Origin: Okapia johnstoni | Lineage: Eukaryota; Chordata; Mammalia; Artiodactyla; Giraffidae | Direction: 5' to 3' | DNA length: 64,000 nucleotides | NCBI GenBank assembly: GCA_024291935.2 | Contig: CM044307.1 | Span: forward strand, 98,771,461 to 98,835,460 | Shown: positions 35,562-45,828 of the stretch, one piece after another | Layout of the letters: each line of letters begins with the position of its first letter | Position numbering within the stretch: the stretch's first letter is position 1 | Notes under the pieces: generated by a model | The model's input: the letters and a program-made list of their open reading frames with translations, nothing else | What the model was told of the DNA's origin: nothing | The model's database searches: none | Position numbers and translations under genes: made by a program

Positions 35562-37310
35562 TTGATGTAATTTCCTAGGCTATCAGCAGTGACTATTTTC
35601 AATTCTGTATATCTGTCCTAGTGAAATGATAGTGTAATAAGCAAAAGATATTTCAAAGTGAAAGATACCTTTTTGCATGTGAACATTGTTTTTCAATTTG
35701 ATTGTATCAGGAAATACAGTGTGTTCTCCTCCAGCACATTTCTGAAATACCAATTAGCTTATTTACAGTTGGTAAATAGAATTATGTTGATATAATGTAG
35801 AAGTTATGTAGCTTTATATGTCATACATTCTAGATCAAGGAAGGCAGAATAAGACAAGGTAGAATTATAGCCTTGGGTAGGAAAAGAAATCCTCAGCTTT
35901 AATACTACCCACTTAACAGGTGCCCTTTTGGCTCGATTTTAAGAAAATTTAAAGAGTAAGTCCCTGTATTCATGGCCTCCTGTCTTGTGTGACTTTTAAA
36001 TATTTGCCAATTGTACCGTGCATTTCAGTGGCAAACCTTTGGACTCAAAAGTTTGCCTTTCAACTAAATTTTTTCTACCAATTCTAATTAAAATATCTCC
36101 AGTGGTTCTATTCAATATTTTATTTGGTTGTTTTGTTTTTAACTCTGAGCTTGACTGCTTGCCTGGGTGGTCCAAATTATCTTCCGGAGTACCAGTATTA
36201 TTTTTTATTAGTGATCTGCTCCCAAAGTTGCTTATCTTTTGAATGATCTTCGCAGAACCTGATTTTCCCACCAGTAGTAGTATTTTAGGTATGCCATTTT
36301 GTTTGCAATGCGAGGATTACAGGGTGCATATATCTTCTCACAGAATTTAAATCTGTTTTAGGAACTTGAACATCTCCTGATTTGCAGTATCTCATAGTCT
36401 CTGGAAGAGACAGTGTGTTAAATGGTCTATAAATGTAAAGTAACTAACTTCCACTGTAATGTAAAGTAAAGTAGCTCTTTCTTTATCACTGCTAGTGTTA
36501 TGTTTGTTTCTTATTATCCCTTTATGTAAAGCCCAATTGAGGTACTTTTTAAGTTTGCGAGATTTCTAACTTGTATTTGAATTTCTTCTATACTTATATC
36601 AAAAGAACAAAAAAAACTACTTTAGTTCTTGGATTAAATTCAAGTTTAAAGTGGATTAAAAGTACATAATAATTTTAGACCTGGAAATAGTAGACAAATA
36701 AAATCATTCCTTCACTATAGAGAGATATTTTCTACAATAGTGATTATGATTCTCATGTTTGCCACCAGTTCTTGAAAGAATACTAAATGTTCATTCATTT
36801 TTCTATGAGCTTTACTTGGAATATTACTGAAACTTAAAATAGTTGAAAATTATAACATAAATAAAAATTTTAAAAAGAGGAAATCTGTAAAAGTCTTACA
36901 GAATTCTTCAATGTAAGGGATATAAAATCAAATAAATTCCTGTTATTAGGTATAAATTTTCTATTGAAATCTCAAGACCATCATATAAGTATGGTTTTGC
37001 TAAATGGTGGGGGAATTTCTCTGGGGACCCATTATCTAAATGCAACGACTTTAAAGACAGTAGGCTACATCAAATGCTTTCTTAAAAACATACTCCTTGC
37101 TTTTATTATAGATCCTGATAAGCTTTTACCAGAAATGAAACTTGTCTGATAATCATAAAATCATTTTATGGATAGAAGCATTATTGTTCATAGCCACTGA
37201 ATACATCAATGGACACTTTTTAGAAGTTTAGAATTTTAAGTTAGATTTAATGAGCTTGAATAATAGTTTTATTTTAAATTGTTTCTTAGTTATTAAAGTT
37301 ACTCTTTAAA
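35562..37310. other. Repeat-poor flank of the NAV3 exon
   Basis: No SINE, BovB, L1 or LTR is recognised. There are several short open frames (for example 36018-36242 +, 36964-37149 +), none with a recognisable domain. The A+T content is high throughout. Confidence 0.4.
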
Positions 37311-37319
37311 TAGTACAGG

Positions 37320-37530
37320 CTCTTCCACTTTTTAACTGCATGATTTTCATTAAGTTACTTAAATGAATCTGAGTTAGCCTTTCTCTGAAGTGGAGAAAAT
37401 ACATGTGCCTATTCTTGAGTTATCCCATTGGTTAAGTGTGATAATGTGTGAAGTGCTTGCCTAGTAACTGCTATGTAGAACATTTTCCATATGTATTAGC
37501 TCTAAATATTTTTATTATCACCATTATTAA
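37320..37530 (+). repeat. MIR SINE
   Basis: The copy shows ccactttttaactgcatgattttcattaagttacttaaatg, a ctctgaagtggagaaaatac block and aagtgcttgcctagtaactgctatgtag, in sense MIR order. Confidence 0.6.
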
Positions 37531-38229
37531 ATTTAAAATGATTACTTATATCTGGTGCCTTGCTCTTTGTATTTACTATGTTTTCATAACCTAGGTAGTC
37601 ATGATCTGCTGAGTGATTTAGCAGTTTTAGCTGCTATTGCATGAATTTAACCTGATTTCATGGGCTGAAACAGAATGAACACCATGGTTCATGGCTGTCA
37701 GTAGTGAAAAATAGCTGGAAATCGGACAAACGGCTTCATTGCTGAGATTGTTTCCGGGCTAAAAGTTCTTCCAACAGCTGTTTTTTTTGGCCATTAATCG
37801 TGTCCATTCTTTTTTTCTTTTTTTTTTTAAGCTGGGGGAAATACAATTTTCTTTAAAAAGAGAATATTGGCTGATTATTTCTGAAGTCAGGAAGAATGCC
37901 TGTCCTTCCACTATTGTGGTTTCTTGGCTGCTTTGACAGTTGGACCGAAGGGTTTTTCTTTTGTTCTTTCTCACTCGCAATGCTCAGACTCAGACTGCTC
38001 TAGTGAGAAGAAAAAGTAAATCTAGGAGCTCTTTAATGCTAGAGAAAGAGGTCTGTAGCAGTTACCTTCAAGAAAACTTTCCTCCCCAAAGGAGTATTTA
38101 CTATTACATGGACAGTGACGCACTGAACAGAGGAGAGAGAATGAAAACATGAGAATTCAAGCCGGCAAGAAAGAAACTTAACTGAAGATGAAGGGGAGTT
38201 TTGCCTCTTCCTGAAAGTTATATTATTAG

Positions 38230-38248
38230 TTTTTTTTTTTTTTTTTTT
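38230..38248 (+). repeat. T19 homopolymer in the NAV3 leader region
   Basis: Nineteen T bases lie 121 bases upstream of the NAV3 ATG. It may be a plain homopolymer within the leader or the pyrimidine tract of an acceptor at the AG of gctag (38266-38267). Confidence 0.95.
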
Positions 38249-38352
38249 GAATCATGATGACTGCTAGTTTTGTTTAAAGTATTTGTTCTGGAAATACTAA
38301 AGTTGGAGTCTACCAGACTGAGGTTAGAAGCATTTTCTTTGGCAGCAAGAAG

Positions 38353-38364
38353 ATGCTTTTATAG
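38353..38364 (+). other. Minimal upstream reading frame (3 codons + stop inclusive) before NAV3 ATG
   Basis: The bases atgctttttatag-like at this site read ATG CTT TTA TAG: start, two codons, stop. The upstream ATG has A at -3, which is a stronger context than many uORFs. The stop ends five bases before the NAV3 ATG and lies in a different frame. If the leader includes this site, ribosomes would meet this ATG first. A second, 7-codon frame starts at 38254 and stops at 38275-38277. Confidence 0.5.
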
Positions 38365-38369
38365 AAGCC

Positions 38370-38612
38370 ATGCCTGTACTTGGGGTTGCCTCAAAACTAA
38401 GGCAGCCAGCTGTTGGGTCAAAGCCTGTTCATCCTGCTCTTCTGATACCAAGTCTTGGCACTACTGGGTCACAGCGCTCTTCTTCGAGACCTCTGGAACT
38501 TACTGAATTAGAGAAGTCAATGCTTTCTTGTCAGCTCACCTTACAATCCAACTGTGAATTTGAAGAGAAGAAACTCCTCCAAGGAAAAGCTAAGGAGAGA
38601 GAAGATAGCAAG
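38370..38612 (+). CDS. NAV3: NAV3 first coding exon (residues 1-81)
   Basis: This is the N-terminal coding exon of neuron navigator 3, a large brain-enriched protein of about 2,400 residues with an N-terminal calponin-homology domain, coiled coils and a C-terminal AAA+ ATPase, linked to microtubule plus ends and axon guidance. The reading starts MPVLGVASKLRQPAVGSK and continues with GTTGSQ, SSRPLELTE, SMLSCQL and QGKAKE blocks that I recognise from NAV3. The ATG has G at -3. The last codon AAG (38610-38612) is followed at once by gttagt, a good donor, and gives 81 codons, the length I recall before the IYTDW sequence that opens the calponin-homology part. The reading frame runs only three codons past the donor before a stop, as expected for an exon running into an intron. 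Compared with the human protein as I remember it, about a dozen residues differ, mostly in positions 22-75. The next exon is not in the window. The exon identity is near certain; the expression pattern is family knowledge. Confidence 0.95.
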
Positions 38613-38618
38613 GTTAGT
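38613..38618 (+). other. NAV3: Splice donor of NAV3 first coding exon
   Basis: The exon/intron junction reads agcaag|gttagt. It matches the donor consensus at AG|GT and +5 G and falls after a complete codon (phase 0). It marks the start of an intron that runs past the right edge of the window. Confidence 0.9.
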
Positions 38619-39484
38619 GACTAAAGGTTACCTGCAGAGTTTAAAGCTGAAATGCAAATTTCCTGTTAGGTAGAATATAAAGCATGTTGTGAATTGAGGA
38701 GCAGTAGAGGAACATGGGTGTAAGAAAGTTAAGCAGTATGTATAGTCAAAAAGCCTATATACAGTTGTTGTAAAAGTTATGAACAGCATTCTCTGAATAT
38801 GCCTGTGTTATCAGAACTACTTATTGATGAAGTGCCTTGTTAAATCCTATATATCTCTCTTACTGAAAACCATAATTGATCACAAGTATGAGGTAAAAGG
38901 AAGCTATTTTCCACATACATTATAAAGTAAAAATAAGATTTATTTGTGAAAAGTCATACAGACTCCATCACTTTTCTCTAAACCATTTGCATTTTATACA
39001 CTTTCTGACTGAATATGTGAATCCTAGCCTGTAAAGAATTGTTGATTCATTACAACATAGAAGAAAATGAAATATGATTTTCCTTGATACTGCACATTTG
39101 TCTGGGTTTTCACTTGTAAATTGAAACCCTAGTTTTACTTGTTACTGACATCTTTTTCAGTCGTTTAATTTATGACGTTTGTGAACAGTAGCTCTTGGGT
39201 TTTAAACCACACTACACTCGTTTTCTCCAGATGCTGAAGGGTAGCATGCCCCTTTAGTTGGTGAACTTCGCAAGAATTCCTTTGTACCTTGCATCACTTT
39301 TTAATGCAGCTTAGCTTAGGATGTCCAGCTTTACAAAGTTACCATTCTCATCTCTGACTCCTTTGGGATGAGTTGATTTTACCCTCCCACCCAAATGTAT
39401 GTTAAAAATAATTTAAGAAAAAGTCTTTGCACAGGAATCAACTGTACAAGTTAAAAAGAAAGTCACCCTTTTGTCTGAAATGTC

Positions 39485-39795
39485 CATTCTATCCTCACTT
39501 GTTCAAATCCTCTCAGGTACAGCCCAAATGCAACTTTCTTCATAAAGTCTCTGCTAGTTAACCTTTCCTATCCCTTCATCTTCTGTTGTTCTTTATCTGT
39601 AGTAATGATTGCAACATCGTGATTTATATTGAGTTTTAGTTTTCTGGATAATTTATTTCTATCCCCACTAAACTGAAAACATATTGAGCCCAGGACCTTA
39701 TTCTCTGTTACATTTGCCCTCCTCAATCCTTTATGCATAACAATTAAATAGTCATTGAATGGATTAATACATGAATGAATGAATCAATGAATGAA
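39485..39795 (+). repeat. L2 LINE 3' end with GAAT tail
   Basis: The copy shows cttcataaagtctctgctagttaac, tatccccactaaactgaaaacatattgagcccaggacc, and ends in a gaatgaatgaatcaatgaatg tail. These are the standard 3' landmarks of L2. Confidence 0.85.
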
Positions 39796-40589
39796 AAGAC
39801 AATTATACCGAGAAAGATTTAGTTATGTTCGAGTCTCTTTGGGCCATTCTGCCTGTAAAACATATGGCTTAGAATGAATGACTTTTAAAGTGCTTCTAGT
39901 TCTACAAGTATTCCTTTTATGTTTTAGGACAGCATCTTCTACCCAAGAAAAATCATTTAAAAGAAAGTAATTAATTTCAGGCTTAGAGTTCTCAGCCCAA
40001 ATTAAGCATTTCAAGGTAAAAGTAGGGAAGTGTAAACTACCAACCAAAGACTAAAAACGATTCAACTTTATGAAAATAATTAAAAGCAAATGGATGTCAT
40101 TCTCTTCTAATACTCCGTGTACTCACAATGGCTCGTCTGACCTTGATGGAAGAGAAACCACTTTTCTCTCCTGACTGTGGCTGTTATCTCTGCAGGTTTA
40201 GTCCAACTTCTACTTTGATAAGTGGCCTTGGCCTAAGACTTGACCACCGTAAGTACTGTTCACAAGAGAATTTTGGTTGGTCTCTTTGGTTAGTGAACAA
40301 ATCAGTCATACATCTGATATTCCAATAAGACTCTGTGGTAAGTAATGCTGTATTTATAAGAATGTTTTTACCATGTCACTTATCAGATTAAAAATTTTTC
40401 AATCGAATGTAAAGAATACCTACAGCATTCCAGAATATTTCTAAATGTTAGAAAAGAATAAAGATTTATATAAACCTTTGAAAAAATTGAACTTGAAGAA
40501 AACAGCAAACATGATCAAGGTAGCTATATTAGAGAAAATTAGATTTGGCTACAAATTGTTTAAAAAAAGACTCAACAATAGCAGAATTA

Positions 40590-40745
40590 AAATAGGGGTT
40601 TCTTTCTTTTTCATATAAAGGCTATCTGGAAGTAATTACTCCATGACTGGCAGGGGCACTTCCTGAAATTGTCGGGGATCCAAGCTCTCTCCTTTTTGTT
40701 CACCATCATCATTTTGGCATCCGTCTCCCAGTCTTGAGTGGATAA
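40590..40745 (-). repeat. Ancient interspersed repeat, family uncertain
   Basis: The block ctttttcatataaaggctatctggaagtaa, gcaggggcacttcctgaaattgtcggggatccaagctctctcc and ccatcatcattttggcatcc resembles an old mammalian repeat seen in antisense. The family is not certain. Confidence 0.4.
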
Positions 40746-41740
40746 CTGACTTTCACTCAATTAAAAAGACATGTTCTATTTCATTAAGGATTCTTCCACA
40801 TCCATTTGGCCTATTTTGTAGTTCCAAGGCCTTATCTAGTTTTAGTGGAAACTGGAAAATGTAAAGTTTATTCTAAGCAACCATGTGCCCAACTAAAAAT
40901 TATGGGTTCTATTTCTAAGGAAAAGAGACCATGGATAGTACCCACAATAGATGACTATCATTAAGAAACATTTATGTGGAGTATTTGGCTAGTCCTTGTA
41001 CCAAACAGCCTCACAGTTTGGTGAGAGAGAACAAACCTGTATATGACAGTGTCAGAAATGGATCTTCAATCCAGTATTCCCTTCTCCTATTCTTGTTTTT
41101 GGTTAGTATACATGCCAACATTCCAGGCATCTAATCTTGATTTCCTAGTCTAACTTCTGATAATAAGCACTGCTATTTCACATTCCATAATTTGCTAGAA
41201 ATTGGAGATTTTGCTTCTGTACCGCAGCTTGGATTTATCCCCGTATGCACATCTTCATTGATTCCTTTATGCACAAGCTTGATCCTTGTTAAGTATTTTC
41301 TGTCAATTATTGTAATAATTCCAAATTGGTCCCTTCTCCAGTGATTCTCTATCACATCTATTCAAAACATCTACTATTCTGATTGAAAAACAACAACAAA
41401 AACTTTAATTACTTCTCCTGTCTTATATTTCAGTCCTCCAATTGGTGTCACTTCTTCTATCTTAGCTGCATCTGGCTACTCGTTTTCTCATGCTTGCTTG
41501 TCCCAACCTTTTTCAGTCGACTTAGATTCCCTGTTCTTTTTTTTTCTTTTTTTAATTGAAATTAGTTGCTATACAATTCTATATGTTACAGGTGTACAAT
41601 ATAGTTATTCACAACTTTTAAAGATTATACTCCATTTATAATTATTATAAAATATTGACTATTTTTCTCATGTTGTCCAATATATCCTTATAGCTTATCT
41701 TATACCTAATAGTTTGTATTTCTTACTATATTATACCTGT

Positions 41741-41963
41741 ACTAAGTGTGCTAAAGGACCAAGTCACTTTCAGTCATGTCCAACTCTTTGCAACCCCATG
41801 GACTGTAATCCACTAGGCTCCTAGGTCCATGGGATTCTCCAGGCAAGAATACTGGAGTGGGTTGCCATTCCCTTCTCCAAGGGATCTTCCCTACCCAGGG
41901 ACCTAACCTTCATCTCTTATGTCTCCTGCATTGACAGGCAGGTTCTTTCCCTCTAGCACCACC
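41741..41963 (-). repeat. Bov-tA SINE, antisense, inside L1
   Basis: The copy runs actaagtgtgctaaaggaccaagtcactttcagtcatgtcc, tccatgggattctccaggcaag, ggatcttccctacccagggacc and ends ctctagcaccacc, the reverse of the tRNA-like head. A short acctgt block flanks it. Confidence 0.93.
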
Positions 41964-42164
41964 TGTGTGTGTACACTGCATTTTCCCTGTCCACTCATCT
42001 GTTGATGGATGCTTAGGTTGCGTCCATATCTTGGCTGTTGTGAATAATGCTCTATGAACATTGCTGTGCATGCATCTTTATAAATTTGGGCATGGGGGGT
42101 TTTCCAAGAGTGGAATTGCTGGAACATATGGTAATTTCATTTTCAGTTTTTTGAGAAACTTCAA

Positions 42165-42218
42165 TACCGATTTCCACAATTTACATTCCTACCGATTTCC
42201 ACAATTTACATTCCTACC
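42165..42218. repeat. 25-bp tandem duplication within L1
   Basis: Two exact copies of a 25-base unit (42165-42189 and 42190-42214) are followed by four bases of a third. The duplicated DNA belongs to the antisense L1, so it arose after that insertion. Confidence 0.95.
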
Positions 42219-42335
42219 AACAGAATAAAAGGCTTCCCTTTTCTTCATAACCTTGCCAGCGTTTGTTATTTGTGTTCATTTTGATGATTGTCATTCTGAC
42301 AGGTGTGAGGTGATAGCTCATTGTGGTCTTAAAAA

Positions 42336-42837
42336 ATAAATAGCTTTAATTACAAATTTCATGTCCCAGTTTCATATTCCACCATGATATTTCAAGGATT
42401 TATACTTTTTTCTAACTACCTTTTGTTCTGATTTCTATCTTTTCTTGAATTTTCTAGTGTCTTTCCTCATATGGATTTGCTTTTCTTTTCTTCCTAGGTG
42501 TTCACCCAAACCAGAAAAAGAGTCACTTTGGTTAGGAGATCATACTTAAGAATCTGGAGATTAAGGTTAAGAAAGAGTGTTTTGCATTGTCATGGTTCAG
42601 CAAATATCCTGTGATTAAGCATTAGACATCCCTGTTTGTGAAAGTTCCTTAGCCGACCTATCACTGAAAACTGGCCTTCACTTTTAAATTCCCAGCCTCC
42701 TTTCAGCTTGATCTGTCACCTACATATTACTTCTATTCTCATTTTTAATTTCTTTCACACGCGGCTTGTTCACTCCGTCATTCTTAGATTACCTATGCAA
42801 ACTAAAGTTTTTTTTAAAAATACTATTAGAGAAAATA
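42336..42837. other. Unassigned spacer between L1 and MIR
   Basis: I see no gene or clear repeat in this 500-base stretch. The 42708-43073 open frame that begins here enters the BovB downstream, and only its second half is real BovB coding sequence. Confidence 0.4.
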
Positions 42838-42867
42838 ATTTTTTGAGCACCTACCTTGCACTTTATA
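42838..42867 (-). repeat. MIR SINE, antisense, left half (split by BovB)
   Basis: The bases ttttgagcacctaccttgc match the start of an antisense MIR (attgagcacctac...). The element is cut by the BovB at 42868 and continues at 44432. Confidence 0.75.
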
Positions 42868-44418
42868 ATCACAATGGTGTGATCACTCAGCTAGAGCCAG
42901 ACATCCTGGAATGTGAAGTCAAGTGGGCCTTAGGAAGCATCACTACAAACAAAGCTAGTAGAGGTGATGGAATTCCAGTTGAGCTATTTCAAATCCTAAA
43001 AGATGATGCTGTGAAAGTGCTGCACTCAATATGCCAGCAAATCTGGAAAACTCAGCAGTGGCCACAGGACTGAGAAAGGACAGTTTTTCATCCCAATTCC
43101 AAAGAAAGGCAACACCAAAAAATGCTCAAACTACCGCACAATTGCACACATCTCACATGCTAGCAAAGTAATGCTCAAAATTCTCCAAGCCAGGCTTCAA
43201 CAGTATGTGAACTGTGAACTTCCTGATGCTCAAGCTGGATTTAGAAAAGGCAGAAGAACTAGAGATCAAACTGCCAACATCCATTGGATCATCAAAATGC
43301 AAGAGAGTTCCAGAAAAATATCTACTTCTTTATTGACTATGCCAAAGCCTATGACTGTGTGGATCACCACTAACTGTGGAAAATCCTGAAAGAGATGGGA
43401 ATACCAGACCACCTGACCTGCCTCTTGAGAAACCTGTATGGAGGTCAGGAAGCAAGAGTTAGAATTGAACATGGAACAATAGACTGGTTCCAAATCGGGA
43501 AAGGAGTAAGTCAAGGCTGTATATTGTCACCCTGTCTATTTCACTTATATGCGAAGTACATCATGAGAAATGGTGGGCTGGATGAATCACAAGCTGGAAT
43601 CAAGATTGCCGGGAGAAATATCAATTACCTCAGATATGCAGATGACACCACCTATGGCAGAACACAAAGAAGAACTAAAGAGGCTCTTGATGAGAGCAAA
43701 AAAGGAGAGGGGAAAAAGTTGGCTTAAAAGTCAACATTCAGAAAATTAAGATCATGGCGTCTGGTCCCATCACTTCATGGCAAATAGATGGGCAAGCAAT
43801 GGAAACAGTGAGAGACTTTAGTTTTGGGGGCTCCAAAATCACTGCAGCTGGTGACTGCAGCCATGAAATTAAAAGACACTTGCTCCTTGGAAGAAAAGTT
43901 ATGACCAACCTAGACAGCGTATTAAAAAGCACAGTCATTGCTTTGCCAACAAAGGTCCATCTATCCAAAGCTATGGTTTTTCCAGTAGTCATTTGTGGAT
44001 GTGAGAGTTGGACTATAAAGAAAGCTAAGCGCTGAAGAATTGATGTTTTTGAACTGTGGTGTTGGAGAACACTCTTGAGAGTCCCTTGGACATTAGGGAG
44101 ATCCAACCAGTCCATACTAAACGAAATCAGTCCTGAATATTCATTGGAAGGACTGATGCTGAAGCTGAAACACCAATACTTTGGCCACCTGATGTGAAGA
44201 GCTGACTGATATGAAAAGACCTTGATGTTGGGAAAGATTGAAGGCAGGGAGAAGGGAATGACAGAGGATGAGATGGTTGGATGGCATCACCGACTCAATG
44301 GACATGAGTTTGAGTAAATTCTGGGAGTTGGTGATGGACAGGGAGGCCTGGTGTGCTGCAGTCCATGGGGTTGCAAAGAGTCGGACACGACTGCGTGACT
44401 GAACGGAACTGAACTGAT
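42868..44418 (+). mobile_element. BovB (RTE) LINE, 1.55-kb 5'-truncated copy with reverse-transcriptase remnant
   Basis: This is the longest BovB in the window. It encodes, in broken frames, the C-terminal half of the RTE polymerase: LEPDILECEVKWALGSI and GDGIPVEL (42888-43000), then RTIAHISHASKVMLKILQAR-like and AGFRKGRRTRDQTANI sequence (43130-43290), then GVSQGCILSPCLF and the catalytic YADD (YADD codons at 43635-43646), then the LLLGRKVMTNLDSVLKS and [12 protein letters not shown] blocks (43880-44035). A premature stop ends the first frame at 43074-43076, and further shifts follow, so it is dead. The endonuclease half is missing. It sits in a MIR, flanked by cttg(c/t)actttata (42855-42867 and 44419-44431). 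Confidence 0.96.
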
Positions 44419-44431
44419 CTTGTACTTTATA

Positions 44432-44605
44432 GGAAATTTCTCATTTAAGTCTCACAATGTTTCAAAGAAGGCAGTGTATCCACATTAACAGAGAATTAAA
44501 CTGAGGCCTAGATGGAGTGGGAAAGCAGCACAGGATCAAATAGTTAAGTACTAGTGTCAAAATCCAGAGTTTCAATCTAGATTTGTCTGTACAATGCTTT
44601 TTTTT
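44432..44605 (-). repeat. MIR SINE, antisense, right half
   Basis: The MIR resumes with atttctcatttaagtctcacaatg, then cagagaattaaactgaggcctag, gatcaaatagttaagtac and tcaatctagatttgtctg, the usual antisense order. The left half lies before the BovB. Confidence 0.8.
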
Positions 44606-45364
44606 TGCCTTTACGTTACATCTTCATGATTTACTTGCAATATTCTATTTATACTTTTTCCTGCAAATTTCACCTTTTTTTAAAGGCAAAGAAAAGAATA
44701 AATAAATTGTTGTGCAGGGTAAAAGGAAGAAAAGTTTGCATTCAATTGGGGAGATATAAAGAAGGTACTTGTACTGATAGAATGGAGGTTTGATTAATAT
44801 TCTTACCCTACTAGTTGTAAGAACAATCAAGGTAGAGATCATTTCTTACTATTTTGTTCATATAGTCCCAACACTAATGCTTTGAAAACAGAAGATACTC
44901 AGAAGCATTAAATTGAATATTTTTTTAAAAAAAACATAAATTGTGACATGGACAAGAAAATATATGGATAATGTTGCTGAAGAGGGCAGCTATTTTGTCA
45001 GATTTTACATTTGATAGAAATCCTATTTGGCTGGAACATTCAAAAAACACTTCATCATCAAGTAGTTGGAATTTAATGGGCAGATAGGATGCCAGTGTAG
45101 AGGGGAAAAAACATTCTTTTGAGGAAAGGACTTCACAGAGGGATACCAAGTGGGAAAGCCATTATAATTTGAGCAGATTATTAATGAAAAGAAACAGTTT
45201 AGGGGATCAGATTATAGATATAGGCAGATGGAGGCATTTGGTAGACATTGAAGGAGTCTCTTCTTATGTAAAAACGAGACAAAATTACACTGTCAATGGC
45301 ATTTCAGAGAAATCAGAGTGGAAAGGGACTAATATTAACTAATGCTTACAGAGGCTTGCTAGAT

Positions 45365-45545
45365 GTCATTTATTGGACCGAGCACTTCATGGAGTATCCC
45401 ATTCAGTCCTCGCAGTAGCTTTATGATAAAAGTACTGTTATCCTCATTTTACAGATGAATAAACTGGAACTGAGATTAAATTGCTTACCAGTATCTCAGT
45501 GTGGTAGAATATGGATTCAGACTAAGACTGTGTGCTTCCAGAAGA
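45365..45545 (-). repeat. MIR SINE, antisense
   Basis: The copy shows cattcagtcctcgcagtagctttatg, gttatcctcattttacagatgaataaactg, cttaccagtatctcagtg and ggattcagactaagactgtgtgcttcc, in antisense MIR order. Confidence 0.85.
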
Positions 45546-45828
45546 TGCTGTTCTTACCAATAAACAACATTGCAACAGTGAGGACTCCGTGTGGTGCCAG
45601 GGGAAGAGAAGAAAGGCTATTGGCTGACTTAATTTCTATATGTATTAGTAAGGTTTAAGTATTTAATTAGCATTGCTAGTGAGTTGCAAATAAAACACTG
45701 GTGTGCCCAAGTGCCTAGAATGACCAGAAGACAATTAAGTTGACACATGGTCTCTATCAAATTGTTTGAAAAACAAAAATATTGATAAATAAAAGAAGCC
45801 CCATGATAGAAATATATCGCAGCAGATG

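Larger units (their letters stand above)
1..37929. other. 5' flank of NAV3 (intergenic or intron of a longer isoform)
   Basis: I found no exon that I can support in this stretch. The open frames are short, lack recognisable domains, and many lie inside BovB or SINE copies. The content is the listed repeats set in A+T-rich single-copy sequence. If longer NAV3 transcripts with distant first exons exist in ruminants, this would be intron. Confidence 0.6.
37930..38369 (+). promoter_or_regulatory. NAV3: Probable NAV3 leader / promoter-proximal region
   Basis: The bases just upstream of the NAV3 ATG should hold the 5' untranslated region or the end of an upstream intron. There is no CpG island, and I see no convincing TATA box at a defined distance. 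A T19 tract (38230-38248) followed by an AG at 38266-38267 could be read as a polypyrimidine tract and acceptor, which would make this the second exon of a longer transcript. Otherwise the leader simply runs through it. No recognisable transposon lies in this stretch. The transcription start cannot be fixed from sequence alone. Confidence 0.45.
41530..42335 (-). mobile_element. L1 LINE 3' region, antisense, split by a SINE
   Basis: The left part is aattgaaattagttgctatac...ttacaggtgtacaatatag. After the SINE the L1 resumes with ccactcatctgttgatggatgcttaggttgcgtcc, cttggctgttgtgaataatgc, tggaattgctggaacatatgg and gacaggtgtgaggtgatagctcattgtgg. A 25-base segment is duplicated in tandem inside it. 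Confidence 0.88.

Noticed and set aside
38270..38506. 78-codon frame overlapping the NAV3 exon
   Set aside because: It begins at TTG and is in the wrong frame relative to the NAV3 coding sequence.
42165..42218. CRISPR-like repeat array
   Set aside because: Only two adjoining copies without spacers, inside an L1 in a mammalian genome; a tandem duplication.
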